NCBI GenBank assembly: GCA_046760445.1
Contig: JBHIEE010000030.1
Span: 1-25,384, forward strand
Length of the DNA stretch: 25,384 bases
Reading direction: 5' to 3'
Source: JBHIEE01 sp046760445
GTDB lineage: Bacteria; Acidobacteriota; Aminicenantia; JdFR-78
Shown: positions 8,595 through 16,210 of the stretch, piece by piece
How positions within the stretch are numbered: position 1 is the first letter of the stretch
Layout of the letters: each line of letters begins with the position of its first letter
Translations under genes and position numbers: made by a program
Notes under the pieces: generated by a model
The model's input: only the letters and a program-made list of their open reading frames with translations
Database searches by the model: none
Told to the model about the DNA's origin: nothing

Positions 8595-9059
8595 TTAAAA
8601 AGGAATATCCTCTTCTTCAGTTTTCTCTTTAGGCGATATTGCTCCTTCCTCGCTGGGAGGAATTACTTCTTCTTCACTCGGTTCCCCTGGAGGAATCGCT
8701 TTTTCTACCTCTACTTTCTTTCCTAAGAGAACAATGTTTTGAGCTTCTATTTCAGTTGTGGATCTTTTGTTCCCAGCCTTATCTTCCCAAGTTCGGGTTC
8801 TTAATTTTCCTTCAAGATAAATCTGCTTTCCTTTAGTCAAGTATTTCTCGCAAAATTCAGCTAATCTTCCCCACGCTACTATCCTATGCCACTCAGTTCT
8901 CTTTTCATTTTCATTAGTGGCTCTATTAAAAAAAACTTCATTAGTTGCTAAGGTAAATCGGGCAACTGGTCGCTCACCTTGAGCAATATATCTAATCTCA
9001 GGTTCTCTCCCTAAATGACCAATCAAAAAAACTTTGTTTAAACTATTAACATCTTTCAT
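8595..9059 (-). CDS. ssb: Single-stranded DNA-binding protein
   Basis: 154 residues. The OB fold spans about 1-112, starting NKVFLIGHLGREPE, with the WHRIVAWGRLAEFCEKYL core and IYLEGKLRTRTWEDKAG. A low-complexity acidic and proline-rich tail follows and ends in the SSB interaction tip EEEDIPF. SSB protects single-stranded DNA and recruits replication and repair enzymes through that tip. It lies 7 nt after cpoB, and the best ribosome binding site (AGAGAGGTT) is inside the cpoB end, so it appears to be cotranscribed with the tol-pal genes. That is an unusual place for ssb, which is more often beside rpsF/rpsR or alone. No hairpin terminator is evident after the stop. Confidence 0.97.
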   Translation of the reverse strand: MKDVNSLNKVFLIGHLGREPEIRYIAQGERPVARFTLATNEVFFNRATNENEKRTEWHRIVAWGRLAEFCEKYLTKGKQIYLEGKLRTRTWEDKAGNKRSTTEIEAQNIVLLGKKVEVEKAIPPGEPSEEEVIPPSEEGAISPKEKTEEEDIPF

Positions 9060-9066
9060 TAATCGA

Positions 9067-9909
9067 TTAAGTAACCTCTCTTATTTTTTGCTCAGCTAAT
9101 TTTGCTTCCTCTGAAAAAGGAAACTTGCTTAACAACAACTTGAGAACAGTAATTCCTTCCTCTTTTTCTCCTAAAGCAAGAAAGGAATAAGCTTTTTTCA
9201 GATAAGCAGCAGGGACTTTATCTCCTTGAGGAAAGTTCAAAATAAGCCGGTTAAACTCTTCAATTGCCTGAGTGTAGTTCTCTTGACTATAATAACACTC
9301 TCCAACCCAGTATTGAGCATTGTCAGCTAAAGGACTTTCTCTAAATTGCTCTATGTACAGTTTAAACCCATCTATTGCTAATTGATAATTTCCTTTTAAA
9401 TAATCAGAATAAGCAGTATTATAAATCTGCTGAGGGGAAGAGAGAGGAGAAAACTCTGTAGGAATTCTTTGACGAGTTTCTTCTATTGGCTGTGAAGAGG
9501 TGGTTTGTTCTAAGGGCTGAGACTCCTCTCCTTCACTTTCTCCAGTGATTTCAGATGAAGAACCTTTTAAGCTTAACAGTTCTTCATAAGCCCTAATTAA
9601 CTGCCTATTAGTCTCATCCAACTTTTCAGTAATTGCTTGAAGTTGAGCAACAAAAGCTTCACTATTTTGATTTAAATCAGCCTGGGATCTTTGGAGAGTT
9701 CTCAATTGCTCGATCAAGCTTCTAACCATCTCATAGATTTGAACAATTTGCTTTGAATTAGCATCAACTTTTTTTTCTAAATTAACTAACTGTTGTTTTA
9801 ATACTTGAACATCCTGGTAAATTAACTCGTAGGCTTTTTTCTTCTTACTTCCATAAGTTAAACTTAAGGGAATAAGCGTTACAATCAAAATCCACGCTAC
9901 TTTTCTCAT
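9067..9909 (-). CDS. cpoB: Cell division coordinator CpoB / YbgF-like TPR protein
   Basis: 280 residues from the ATG at 9909. An alternative TTG at 9927 adds six residues before an otherwise normal signal peptide and is less likely; neither has a clear ribosome binding site. Layout: signal peptide (about 1-20, MRKVAWILIVTLIPL), a long coiled coil (about 25-115) as in YbgF trimerisation helices, a Ser/Glu/Gln-rich linker, and C-terminal TPR repeats (about 160-278; YNTAYSDYLKGNYQLAI, AQYWVGECYYSQENYTQAI, AYLKKAYSFLALG). In E. coli CpoB links Tol-Pal to peptidoglycan synthesis at the septum. Position directly after pal is the classical one and makes the call secure. Confidence 0.93.
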   Translation of the reverse strand: MRKVAWILIVTLIPLSLTYGSKKKKAYELIYQDVQVLKQQLVNLEKKVDANSKQIVQIYEMVRSLIEQLRTLQRSQADLNQNSEAFVAQLQAITEKLDETNRQLIRAYEELLSLKGSSSEITGESEGEESQPLEQTTSSQPIEETRQRIPTEFSPLSSPQQIYNTAYSDYLKGNYQLAIDGFKLYIEQFRESPLADNAQYWVGECYYSQENYTQAIEEFNRLILNFPQGDKVPAAYLKKAYSFLALGEKEEGITVLKLLLSKFPFSEEAKLAEQKIREVT

Positions 9910-9936
9910 ATCAAATTTAATGAGCAAAAATTAAAT

Positions 9937-10488
9937 TTATTTAGCAATAATTACAAATTGAGCTCTCCTATTTTTTTGCCAGGCAATTTCATCATGACCT
10001 AGATCTAATGGTTGACTCTTTCCATAAGAGATAGTTCTTATTCTTCCCGGAGAAATTCCTAAGGCAACTAAATAATTCATTGTTGCTTTAGCTCTTCTCT
10101 CTCCCAGAGCCAAATTATATTCTTCTGTTCCTCTCTCATCACAATGGCCTTCAATTAAAAATTCTACAGTTAGGTGAGTTCGCAGCCAGTCTGCGTTCTT
10201 TTCTAATACTGGTTTAGCATCTTCTCGAATATTATATCGGTCAAAATCAAAATGAACCATTTCCAACGGTTGTTCTTTATTCAATTCCTCTAATGTTTTA
10301 GCTCTAAAGATCTCTTCTTCGCTAAGAGTTGGCTTAGCTATAGCTGGCGCTTCCTCAACCTCTTCCACTAGTGGCGCCTTTTCCTCTACTACTGGAGGAG
10401 CCTTTAGTACTTCTACTCGCTTCTTGCAAGAGATAAAAAAGAGAAAGACCATAAAAACAGCCACTAAAATAATAATTAATTTCTTCAT
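9937..10488 (-). CDS. pal: Peptidoglycan-associated lipoprotein Pal
   Basis: 183 residues. A lipoprotein signal ends in FISC with the lipidated cysteine at 21, and the mature part begins CKKR. A proline, valine and glutamate-rich tether runs to about 70, followed by an OmpA-like peptidoglycan-binding domain (about 75-183) with HFDFDRYNI, IEGHCDERGTEEYNLALGERRA and NRRAQFVI, the Pal-type motifs for diaminopimelate binding. It anchors the outer membrane to peptidoglycan and interacts with TolB encoded upstream. AAGGAGGG lies 4 nt before the ATG, and a near-consensus promoter lies in the 112-nt gap between tolB and pal, so it can be expressed apart from tolQRAB. Confidence 0.96.
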   Translation of the reverse strand: MKKLIIILVAVFMVFLFFISCKKRVEVLKAPPVVEEKAPLVEEVEEAPAIAKPTLSEEEIFRAKTLEELNKEQPLEMVHFDFDRYNIREDAKPVLEKNADWLRTHLTVEFLIEGHCDERGTEEYNLALGERRAKATMNYLVALGISPGRIRTISYGKSQPLDLGHDEIAWQKNRRAQFVIIAK

Positions 10489-10563
10489 CTATCCCTCCTT
10501 AAATTATTGGTTACTTGTATCCATAAGCTTGAAATTTTATTTATTCCCCTTCCTCAAAAATTC

Positions 10564-10592
10564 ATTTTAAACCTTAATGTTCTTCCTGTCAA
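10564..10592 (-). promoter_or_regulatory. Sigma-70-like promoter before pal
   Basis: On the minus strand, TTGACA (10592-10587, 6/6 to consensus), a 17-nt spacer, then TAAAAT (10569-10564, 5/6). Transcription would start near 10557 and give a leader of about 70 nt before pal. It would supply pal, cpoB and ssb independently of the tolQ promoter. Confidence 0.7.
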
Positions 10593-10600
10593 CCATTTCA

Positions 10601-11893
10601 TTACCTTGACCAGTCTGGCATTTTATTATTCCCTTTCGAGGTTAAAACTCTGGTATTCAAACCATCATAATCAGTAATGTATAGCTGGGTAGTTCCAGAT
10701 AAATTTGAAGAGTAAACTAAATGTCTTCCATCAGGTGACCAAGAAGGATTCTCATTACGAGCATTATTTTCTGTGATCTTAATAATCTGATTAGTTCTCA
10801 AATCTAAAACATATATATCAAACCTATTCTCTACCCGAGAAACATAAGCAATTTTATCTCCATCAGGTGACCAAGAAGGAGAATCATGGTAAGTCCCTCC
10901 ATAACTTACTTTTCTTACATTTGAACCTTCCGCGTCCATGATGTAAATTTGAGGAGTTCCCCCTCGGTCAGAAGTGAAAGCAATTTCTCTTCCAGTTGGC
11001 GACCAGGCAGGAGAAGTATCTATCGCTTTATTAAAAGTCAGCCGGTGGAGATTTGTTCCGTCCCTATTGGCCACATATATTTCAGTGTTTCCACTTCGAC
11101 TTGTGCAAAAGACAATCTTCTTTCCATCTGGGGACCAGCTGGGAGCATAATTTATTCCTTTGGTAGAGAGAGGAATTGTCTTTCCTTCATAAATTGAAAA
11201 AACAAATAAATCTGGATTTCCTCGCCGATAAGAGGTATAAGCTACTTTTATTCTATCAGGAGAAAGAGAAGGAAGCATATCCACGTCCTTGTTAAATGTC
11301 AGTCGAATTTGATTGTGACCATCATAATCCATCATATAAATTTCTTGATTTCCATCTCTATCAGAGACAAAGACAATTTTTGAAGTAAATATAGGTTTTT
11401 CCCCAAATGTCCTCATCATTTCATCAGCCATTTTATGAGCTATCAATCGAGCTAATTTTGCCTCCCCTCGATATCTCCGCCCAAAAATAAATCTGGCTGA
11501 TTGGACATCATAAACATTAGCATTAAAAATAAGTTTATTTCCTTCAGACTCTGTTACTTCTCCAACAATTAAGATATTGGTTTGAATCGACTCCCAGTCT
11601 TTAAAAAAAATATTTTTTGGATCAAGAGGTCTGATATAAGAATAAAACTCCTTAGGGGTTAGCTGAAAAACTCGGGAAAAAATCAAATCATCCCGTAATA
11701 CCTGATAAATTGTTTTCGCTGATTCCATAATTTCCGGATTATCTGTTTTTATTATGAACTTCGGAAGAGCTACTGGTATAGCCGGCATTCCTTTCTGAAT
11801 TCTAATCACCACTTCCTGTTGATTAAAAATGAATGAAACTCCCATTATCAAAATGAATAATAAAATTAAAATTGAAAATTTAATAACTCTCAT
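10601..11893 (-). CDS. tolB: Tol-Pal system beta-propeller protein TolB
   Basis: 430 residues. A signal peptide (about 1-24) leads into the TolB N-terminal alpha/beta domain (to about 165; contains DDLIFSRVF, ILIVGEV and RYRGEAKLARLIAHKMADEMM). A six-bladed beta-propeller then carries repeated WD40-like PD40 motifs: KIVFVSDRDGNQEIY, APSWSPDGKKIVF, PAWSPTGREIAF, PSWSPDGDKIAY and PSWSPDGRHLVY. TolB is periplasmic, binds Pal and cycles with the TolQRA motor during outer-membrane constriction. The start overlaps the upstream tonB/tolA-like stop by 4 nt (coupling). Length is normal. Confidence 0.97.
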   Translation of the reverse strand: MRVIKFSILILLFILIMGVSFIFNQQEVVIRIQKGMPAIPVALPKFIIKTDNPEIMESAKTIYQVLRDDLIFSRVFQLTPKEFYSYIRPLDPKNIFFKDWESIQTNILIVGEVTESEGNKLIFNANVYDVQSARFIFGRRYRGEAKLARLIAHKMADEMMRTFGEKPIFTSKIVFVSDRDGNQEIYMMDYDGHNQIRLTFNKDVDMLPSLSPDRIKVAYTSYRRGNPDLFVFSIYEGKTIPLSTKGINYAPSWSPDGKKIVFCTSRSGNTEIYVANRDGTNLHRLTFNKAIDTSPAWSPTGREIAFTSDRGGTPQIYIMDAEGSNVRKVSYGGTYHDSPSWSPDGDKIAYVSRVENRFDIYVLDLRTNQIIKITENNARNENPSWSPDGRHLVYSSNLSGTTQLYITDYDGLNTRVLTSKGNNKMPDWSR

Positions 11894-12615
11894 TTTGAAT
11901 GCTCAAAAATAAAATGAATTCCTAAATATTCGCCTTCAAATCCATAAGGCAATGAGGGAAATGGAGCAGCTGATTGAACTGCCCTCAATGCAGATAAATC
12001 CAACGATCTCACTCCACTGTTCTCTTCTATTTTTAATTCAGATATTTGACCATCCCTTAGAATTTTAAAATAAACTACAGTTCGGAAAGAACCAGTAAGT
12101 CCTGGGCTGACCAAAGAAGTATACCAATTAGCAGAGACTTTATCTCTTACTAACAAAATATAATAAGTGAAAGGGAATCCCGAAATGCCTCCTTCTCCCT
12201 CACCTATTCCCAAACCAACACCTGAACCTTTTCGGCTAATAGCAGTAGTTAATTCGCCTTTTTGATAAGTGGTTTTTACCTCTTGTTTCGACTTACTTAC
12301 AACTGTTTCTTTCTTTTTCCTTGGAGTAGGTTTTTTCTTCGGCTCTTTCTCAGGATACCTTATTTTACTTTCTGATTTTTTAGGTTGAAATTTAGTCAAA
12401 TCTTTTAGAGAAGTCCCTTTGGAGGAAAGAGAGGATACTTCTTTCCCTCCTCCTGGCAGACTGATTAAACTAACATAATGAATCATCCCCTTGGATGAAG
12501 ATTTAGAAAAAGAAGGAGAAAGAAAAACAGCAATAAAGAGTAAAATATGAGCAATTACCGAAAAAGCAATTGACAGTTTAAAAACTCGATAATCTTCCTG
12601 ATGATATATATTCAT
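11890..12615 (-). CDS. TolA/TonB-like energy-transducing protein with TonB C-terminal domain
   Basis: 241 residues, clearly shorter than E. coli TolA. A single inner-membrane helix lies at about 13-32 (LSIAFSVIAHILLFIAVFL, with the H seen in TonB/TolA helices). A lysine, proline and serine-rich periplasmic linker follows (about 60-130; PEKEPKKKPTPRKKKE), then a glycine-rich stretch and a TonB-type C-terminal domain (about 150-241; VVYFKILRDGQISELKIEENSGVRSLDLSALRAV). The gene occupies the tolA position between tolR and tolB and overlaps both by 4 nt. It is therefore inferred to be the working TolA: driven by TolQR, it would reach across the periplasm to TolB/Pal. The long alpha-helical TolA domain II is absent. 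Confidence 0.88.
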   Translation of the reverse strand: MNIYHQEDYRVFKLSIAFSVIAHILLFIAVFLSPSFSKSSSKGMIHYVSLISLPGGGKEVSSLSSKGTSLKDLTKFQPKKSESKIRYPEKEPKKKPTPRKKKETVVSKSKQEVKTTYQKGELTTAISRKGSGVGLGIGEGEGGISGFPFTYYILLVRDKVSANWYTSLVSPGLTGSFRTVVYFKILRDGQISELKIEENSGVRSLDLSALRAVQSAAPFPSLPYGFEGEYLGIHFIFEHSK

Positions 12616-13046
12616 CTTTTTCTTCTTTCTGGAGGAGGAGTAGTAATAAGACCGACAACTTCTACTCCTGCTCTTTTAATTATATCCAAAACATTAATTA
12701 CATAACCATAGGGCACTTCTTTATCTGCTTTTAAAAAAACTACCTTTTTTTCTTTTCCGTAAAAATATTCTTTTAATTTTCCTTCTAAAAGAAATAAATT
12801 AATCACCTTATCCTCTAAGTGAATATATTTATCTTTGGTAATAGTTAAAATCAATCCCTCTTCTGCTGGATGAGTAGTTGTCTCTGCCTGAGGTAAATCT
12901 ACTTCTATTCCTGATTTCATCATAGGTGCTGTTACCATAAAAATAACCAGGAGTACCAGCATTACATCCACAAAAGGAGTAACATTAATTTCAGATAGAG
13001 ATGAAGATAGTTTCCGGCGACCAAAAAGTTGAGCTTTAAGAGCCAT
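12612..13046 (-). CDS. tolR: Tol-Pal system protein TolR (ExbD family)
   Basis: 144 residues of the ExbD/TolR family. A short cytoplasmic N-terminus leads into one membrane helix (about 24-43; NVTPFVDVMLVLLVIFMVTAP) carrying the essential Asp27, equivalent to the proton-pathway aspartate of TolR. The periplasmic domain has KADKEVPYGYVINVLDIIKRAGV, the standard C-terminal motif. With TolQ it forms the proton-motive-force motor that moves TolA. It overlaps tolQ by 11 nt and the next gene by 4 nt. The ExbD and TolR families are hard to separate by sequence; the tolB-pal neighbourhood decides for TolR. Confidence 0.95.
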   Translation of the reverse strand: MALKAQLFGRRKLSSSLSEINVTPFVDVMLVLLVIFMVTAPMMKSGIEVDLPQAETTTHPAEEGLILTITKDKYIHLEDKVINLFLLEGKLKEYFYGKEKKVVFLKADKEVPYGYVINVLDIIKRAGVEVVGLITTPPPERRKR

Positions 13047-13776
13047 AGTATAATTTCTCAGAAATATTAATAAATTCGAAGGAAAAATCTTCCATGTCAG
13101 TAATTAAATCTTTTATCTTATGAAGATAATGATTATAAGCAATGACTGCTGGGATGGCAGCAAACAGACCAGCGGCCGTAGCGATCAGAGCTTCAGCAAT
13201 ACCCGGAGCAACTGTAGCTAAATTGGCTGTTCTCGTCAGGCCTATCTTATGAAAAGCATCCATTATCCCCCAAACTGTTCCAAATAATCCAATAAAAGGA
13301 GTAACACTTCCTGTAGTTGCAAGAAAACTCATCATCTTTTCTAACCTTGAAATTTCATTATTTGATGCTCTTAGAAGAGCCCGAGTTAAACTTTCAATAT
13401 TTAAAGAATTAGCCTTTTTTTCAACTTCATCTCCCTTCCTTGGATTTGACTGCAGTTGAGAATTAATCTCACGATATCCAGCCTGAAAAATTGATACCAG
13501 AGGACTAAATTTAAATCGAAATGATGCCTCATTTACTTCAGGAAATCTTCTACTTCTTCTAAAAACACTTAGAAATTTTTGGGATTCGATTTTTGCTTTT
13601 TTAATTATTTTTCTTTTATGAATTATTACTGCCCAAGAAAAAATAGAAAAAAAGACAAGAACTAAGAGAACAATTTTAACTACAATTCCAGTTTGAAGAA
13701 TCAGACCAAAAATACTCTCTCTGAAAGCTTGGGGAGCTAAAGTATTAGTGAAAATATTTCCCATTAAAATATACAT
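13036..13776 (-). CDS. tolQ: Tol-Pal system protein TolQ (MotA/TolQ/ExbB proton channel)
   Basis: 246 residues with three membrane helices: about 30-55 (VVKIVLLVLVFFSIFSWAVII), about 150-175 (LATTGSVTPFIGLFGTVWGI) and about 190-215 (APGIAEALIATAAGLFAAIPA), with a large cytoplasmic loop between the first two. The GTVWGIMDAF and EALIATAAGL motifs are the proton-channel signature. It builds the stator-like pentamer around TolR. The ATG at 13776 is used here; a second ATG at 13764 would remove four residues, and neither has a Shine-Dalgarno sequence. First gene of the minus-strand tol operon, with a promoter 23-51 nt upstream. Confidence 0.95.
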   Translation of the reverse strand: MYILMGNIFTNTLAPQAFRESIFGLILQTGIVVKIVLLVLVFFSIFSWAVIIHKRKIIKKAKIESQKFLSVFRRSRRFPEVNEASFRFKFSPLVSIFQAGYREINSQLQSNPRKGDEVEKKANSLNIESLTRALLRASNNEISRLEKMMSFLATTGSVTPFIGLFGTVWGIMDAFHKIGLTRTANLATVAPGIAEALIATAAGLFAAIPAVIAYNHYLHKIKDLITDMEDFSFEFINISEKLYYGS

Positions 13777-13798
13777 GATATATTGAAACTACTCGCAA

Positions 13799-13827
13799 AA
13801 AATAGCACAACCCTTTCATAAAGTCAA
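13799..13827 (-). promoter_or_regulatory. Sigma-70-like promoter for the tol-pal operon
   Basis: Minus strand: TTGACT (13827-13822, 5/6), a 17-nt spacer, then TATTTT (13804-13799, 4/6). Transcription would begin near 13791, only about 15 nt before the tolQ ATG, which fits the lack of a strong ribosome binding site (a very short leader). Confidence 0.5.
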
Positions 13828-13909
13828 TACTACCAAATCATGAGGAGTTTCTCTAAAATTTTTCAACTCGAATATTGGAAGAAATTGAATAATAACTGAT
13901 AGTTATTTT

Positions 13910-14175
13910 TTAGAGTTTTCTCTTATTTAAATGTTCTGACAGAGAGAAATTAATATAAGAATTTTCACTGTTACCTCGATCAACTATTTGAGCCTTTAAA
14001 GAATGGATTTAGCTACTAAATATTCATCTTGCTCAATTACCAGATTTTTACATAATCCTCGGTAGTATTTGCTTTTTTGAAGGAAAATGTTTGAGAAAAA
14101 GTCACTCCCTGACATTTCTAAGCGGGCATCTTTAGGAATTATTTTGTCAAGTGTAATTTTAGATTTACTTTCTTT
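13910..14175 (-). pseudogene. Possible frameshifted gene remnant upstream of tolQ
   Basis: Two minus-strand frames join end to end. The first is 59 codons open from 14175 to a stop at 13996-13998, including DARLEMSGSDFFSN and YYRGLCKNLVIEQDEYL. The second is 32 codons, entering near 14008 and ending at 13910, including KAQIVDRGNSENSYINFSL. A single one-base shift around 14000 would fuse them into about 90 residues of protein-like composition. I do not recognise the family. A run this long is not expected often in DNA this AT-rich, but chance cannot be excluded. It lies just beyond one copy of the 46-bp dispersed repeat (14180-14225), so it could be debris of a mobile element. Confidence 0.25.
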
Positions 14176-14179
14176 TCAA

Positions 14180-14225
14180 AAGTAAATTAATAAGTGAAAT
14201 GCGAAGACCTGACTCCTTCACTCCC
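14180..14225 (+). repeat. 46-bp dispersed repeat, copy 1
   Basis: Aligns without gaps to 20514-20559: 37 of 46 positions identical, and all nine differences are transitions. The core CGAAGACCTGACTCC resembles the GACCTGACCCC-type flank I associate with REP-associated (Y1) transposases; that link is from memory and unverified. A 9-bp inverted repeat lies at its left edge (ATTTACTTT / AAAGTAAAT, 14163-14187). Confidence 0.6.
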
Positions 14226-14269
14226 ACATAAATGAAAAGTCTCATCTGAATCCATTATCATTGACATCA

Positions 14270-14298
14270 TTGACGTTTTATCTTTTTATTGCTATATT
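14270..14298 (+). promoter_or_regulatory. Sigma-70-like promoter of the S8 peptidase gene
   Basis: TTGACG (14270-14275, 5/6), a 17-nt spacer, TATATT (14293-14298, 5/6). Transcription would start near 14305, 19 nt before the ATG at 14324. Because these boxes lie inside the longer reading frame that could begin at the TTG at 14261, they argue for the ATG at 14324. Confidence 0.65.
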
Positions 14299-14323
14299 TA
14301 AGCATCTGGAACTACAAAAAATC

Positions 14324-15850
14324 ATGAAAAGGCAAATCTTTATTCCTCAAAAATTTATAATCTTAATACTGATTGCATTTTTTCTTTTACTAGGTGAACA
14401 TTATTTATCTAATGCTCAAGTTTTCACTGATCCGTATTACTTAGCTCCACAGATTCCAAAAATAACTTCTCGACTCCATCAGGAGTTGAAGTCTTTACAA
14501 ACTAAGGATAATATACTAAAAATCTGGATTTTTTTCACAGACAAAGGAATAGTATCTCAAACTCAATTAAAGACAGAGTTAGATCTGATGAGAATAAGTT
14601 TGACAGATCGAAGTTTGAAGCGCCGCGCAAAAGTTCGTGCTGAAAAGAATTTAGTCGACTACCTTGATTTACCCATCTTTCAGACCTATGTATACCAGGT
14701 TAGCCAAATAGTGAAAAAGGTGAGGACGCAATCTCGCTGGTTAAATGCTATCAGTGCTGAAGCTACATCAGCTCAGATTTCAGAAGTTGCAAAGCTCCAT
14801 TTTGTTCGGAAGATTGCCCTTGTAAATTCCTTTCGAAAGAATGAGCCTCCTATATACAAAAGTTTTATAAAAAGGGGATATGAAATTCCTGATTTTGAGT
14901 ATGGATATTCTTGGGAACAGCTCATTCAGATCAAAGTACCTAAATTGCATCAACTTGGATACAGTGGTAAGGGTGTTTTGGTTTGTATAATGGATAGTGG
15001 ATTTCGTAAGACCCATGAGGTTTTTCAATATGCCTCGGTTGTAGCTGAATGGGACTTTGTGAATGGAGACAATGATGTGCAATATGACTCAAATGATCCT
15101 AATGATTATTCAGATTCTCATGGCACTGCCACCTGGTCAGTCCTTGGTGGGTACAAACAAGGCGAGCTTATTGGCTCAGCTTATGGGGCTGATTTTCTGT
15201 TAGCGAAAACAGAACATGCTGATTTGGAAAAGCCTATTGAGGAGGACTATTGGGTGGCAGGAGTGGAGTGGGCAGACAGCTATGGAGTAGATGTTGTTTC
15301 CTCCTCCTTAGGGTATTTAGACTGGTACACATTTAAAGATATGGATGGTAATACTGCTGTTACAACTATAGCAGCTGACAGAGCAGTGAGTTTGGGCATA
15401 GTCATTGTCACTGCTGTTGGCAATGAACGCGATACCCCATGGGGACATATTGTAGCTCCAGCAGATGGAAACCTTGTTATCGCAGTGGGTGCAGTAGATT
15501 GGAAGGGACGCATAGCTCCATTTAGCTCACCAGGTCCTACATTTGATGGAAGAATCAAACCAGAAGTTTGTGCTTGTGGAGTTGACACATACATCGCATA
15601 CAATGGCAGGAAAGGAAATTATGGTTACGTATTTGGTAGTGGAACATCCTTTTCTACCCCTTTAGTAGCAGGAGTTGTAGCCCTAATGCTTGAGATACAT
15701 CCAGATTGGACACCAATGCAAGTTCGTTCAGCTTTACTAAATACAGCAAGCCATAAAGATCATCCTACTAATGATTATGGTTGGGGAATTGTGGATGCTG
15801 TTGCTGCTTCACAGATATCCGTGAAAAAGAAGATTCACCGAAGAAGATGA
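14324..15850 (+). CDS. Secreted subtilisin-like serine peptidase (family S8)
   Basis: 508 residues from ATG 14324; the frame extends to a TTG at 14261, but the ATG gives a clean signal peptide (basic start, hydrophobic core FIILILIAFFLLLG) and lies after a promoter. Residues about 40-170 form a prodomain of the type with WIFFTDKG, SLTDRSLKRRAK and SRWLNAISAEAT, found in secreted S8 peptidases. The catalytic domain follows with Asp224 (IMDSGF), His266 (DSHGTATWS), oxyanion Asn367 (TAVGNE) and Ser442 (GTSFSTPLVAG), all present. It ends soon after the domain, without the C-terminal sorting or Ig domains often seen in relatives. Likely an extracellular or periplasmic endopeptidase; the substrate is unknown. 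It stands alone, divergent from tolQ. Confidence 0.93.
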   Translation: MKRQIFIPQKFIILILIAFFLLLGEHYLSNAQVFTDPYYLAPQIPKITSRLHQELKSLQTKDNILKIWIFFTDKGIVSQTQLKTELDLMRISLTDRSLKRRAKVRAEKNLVDYLDLPIFQTYVYQVSQIVKKVRTQSRWLNAISAEATSAQISEVAKLHFVRKIALVNSFRKNEPPIYKSFIKRGYEIPDFEYGYSWEQLIQIKVPKLHQLGYSGKGVLVCIMDSGFRKTHEVFQYASVVAEWDFVNGDNDVQYDSNDPNDYSDSHGTATWSVLGGYKQGELIGSAYGADFLLAKTEHADLEKPIEEDYWVAGVEWADSYGVDVVSSSLGYLDWYTFKDMDGNTAVTTIAADRAVSLGIVIVTAVGNERDTPWGHIVAPADGNLVIAVGAVDWKGRIAPFSSPGPTFDGRIKPEVCACGVDTYIAYNGRKGNYGYVFGSGTSFSTPLVAGVVALMLEIHPDWTPMQVRSALLNTASHKDHPTNDYGWGIVDAVAASQISVKKKIHRRR

Positions 15851-16210
15851 TAAAATATTTTAAATAAAATGAGGAAAGTTTTTATTGTAATTTGAAAAGA
15901 TGGATTTTCTATAATAAGCACAGTTTTTGAGGGCTTGGTCGGCTTTAATGATGTGCGGTGCATCTTATGGTAAAGAGAGCACCACTCCGGCCTTTGCTGG
16001 TCCTATGACAATTTTTCCTTTTGATTAACCTTATTTCAGCCTGCGACTCTTTTTCAAGTCACAAGCTGCAAGTCACAAGTCTCAAGTTCTTTATTCCAGC
16101 CTGTGACATGGAGCATGAAACCTGCGACTTGTTACTCAATTTCCAATTTTAATTTTCAGTTTTAATACCAAAAGCCTGGTTCCTTTCTCATAATAATCTA
16201 AGATACTTAT
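15851..16210 (+). other. Gene-free stretch between S8 peptidase and lgt
   Basis: 360 bases between the ends of two convergent genes. It holds the first heptad element (16055-16131) and a more GC-rich patch (about 15928-16010) whose only open frames are under 40 codons. The 13-mer GATTTTCTATAAT at 15903-15915 recurs at 25369-25381. No hairpin terminator with a T-run was found for either gene. Confidence 0.5.
16055..16131 (+). repeat. 77-bp heptad element, copy 1 (11 x 7 bp)
   Basis: Reads in exact 7-base register as five CAAG-starting units (CAAGTCA, CAAGCTG, CAAGTCA, CAAGTCT, CAAGTTC), a TTTATTC spacer, then five units ending in CGACTTG that are roughly complementary to the first five. The whole is an imperfect palindrome able to form a long hairpin. 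It has the same number of units and length as 20612-20688. Confidence 0.75.

Noticed and set aside
10949..11197. Plus-strand open frame inside tolB
   Set aside because: It lies opposite the well-supported tolB propeller and reflects the repeat codons read on the wrong strand.
14261..14323. Upstream TTG start for the S8 peptidase
   Set aside because: It would place the promoter's -35 and -10 boxes inside the gene and put extra residues before a normal signal peptide.
15926..16025. Short GC-richer open frame of about 33 codons
   Set aside because: No start with a ribosome binding site and no recognisable motif.
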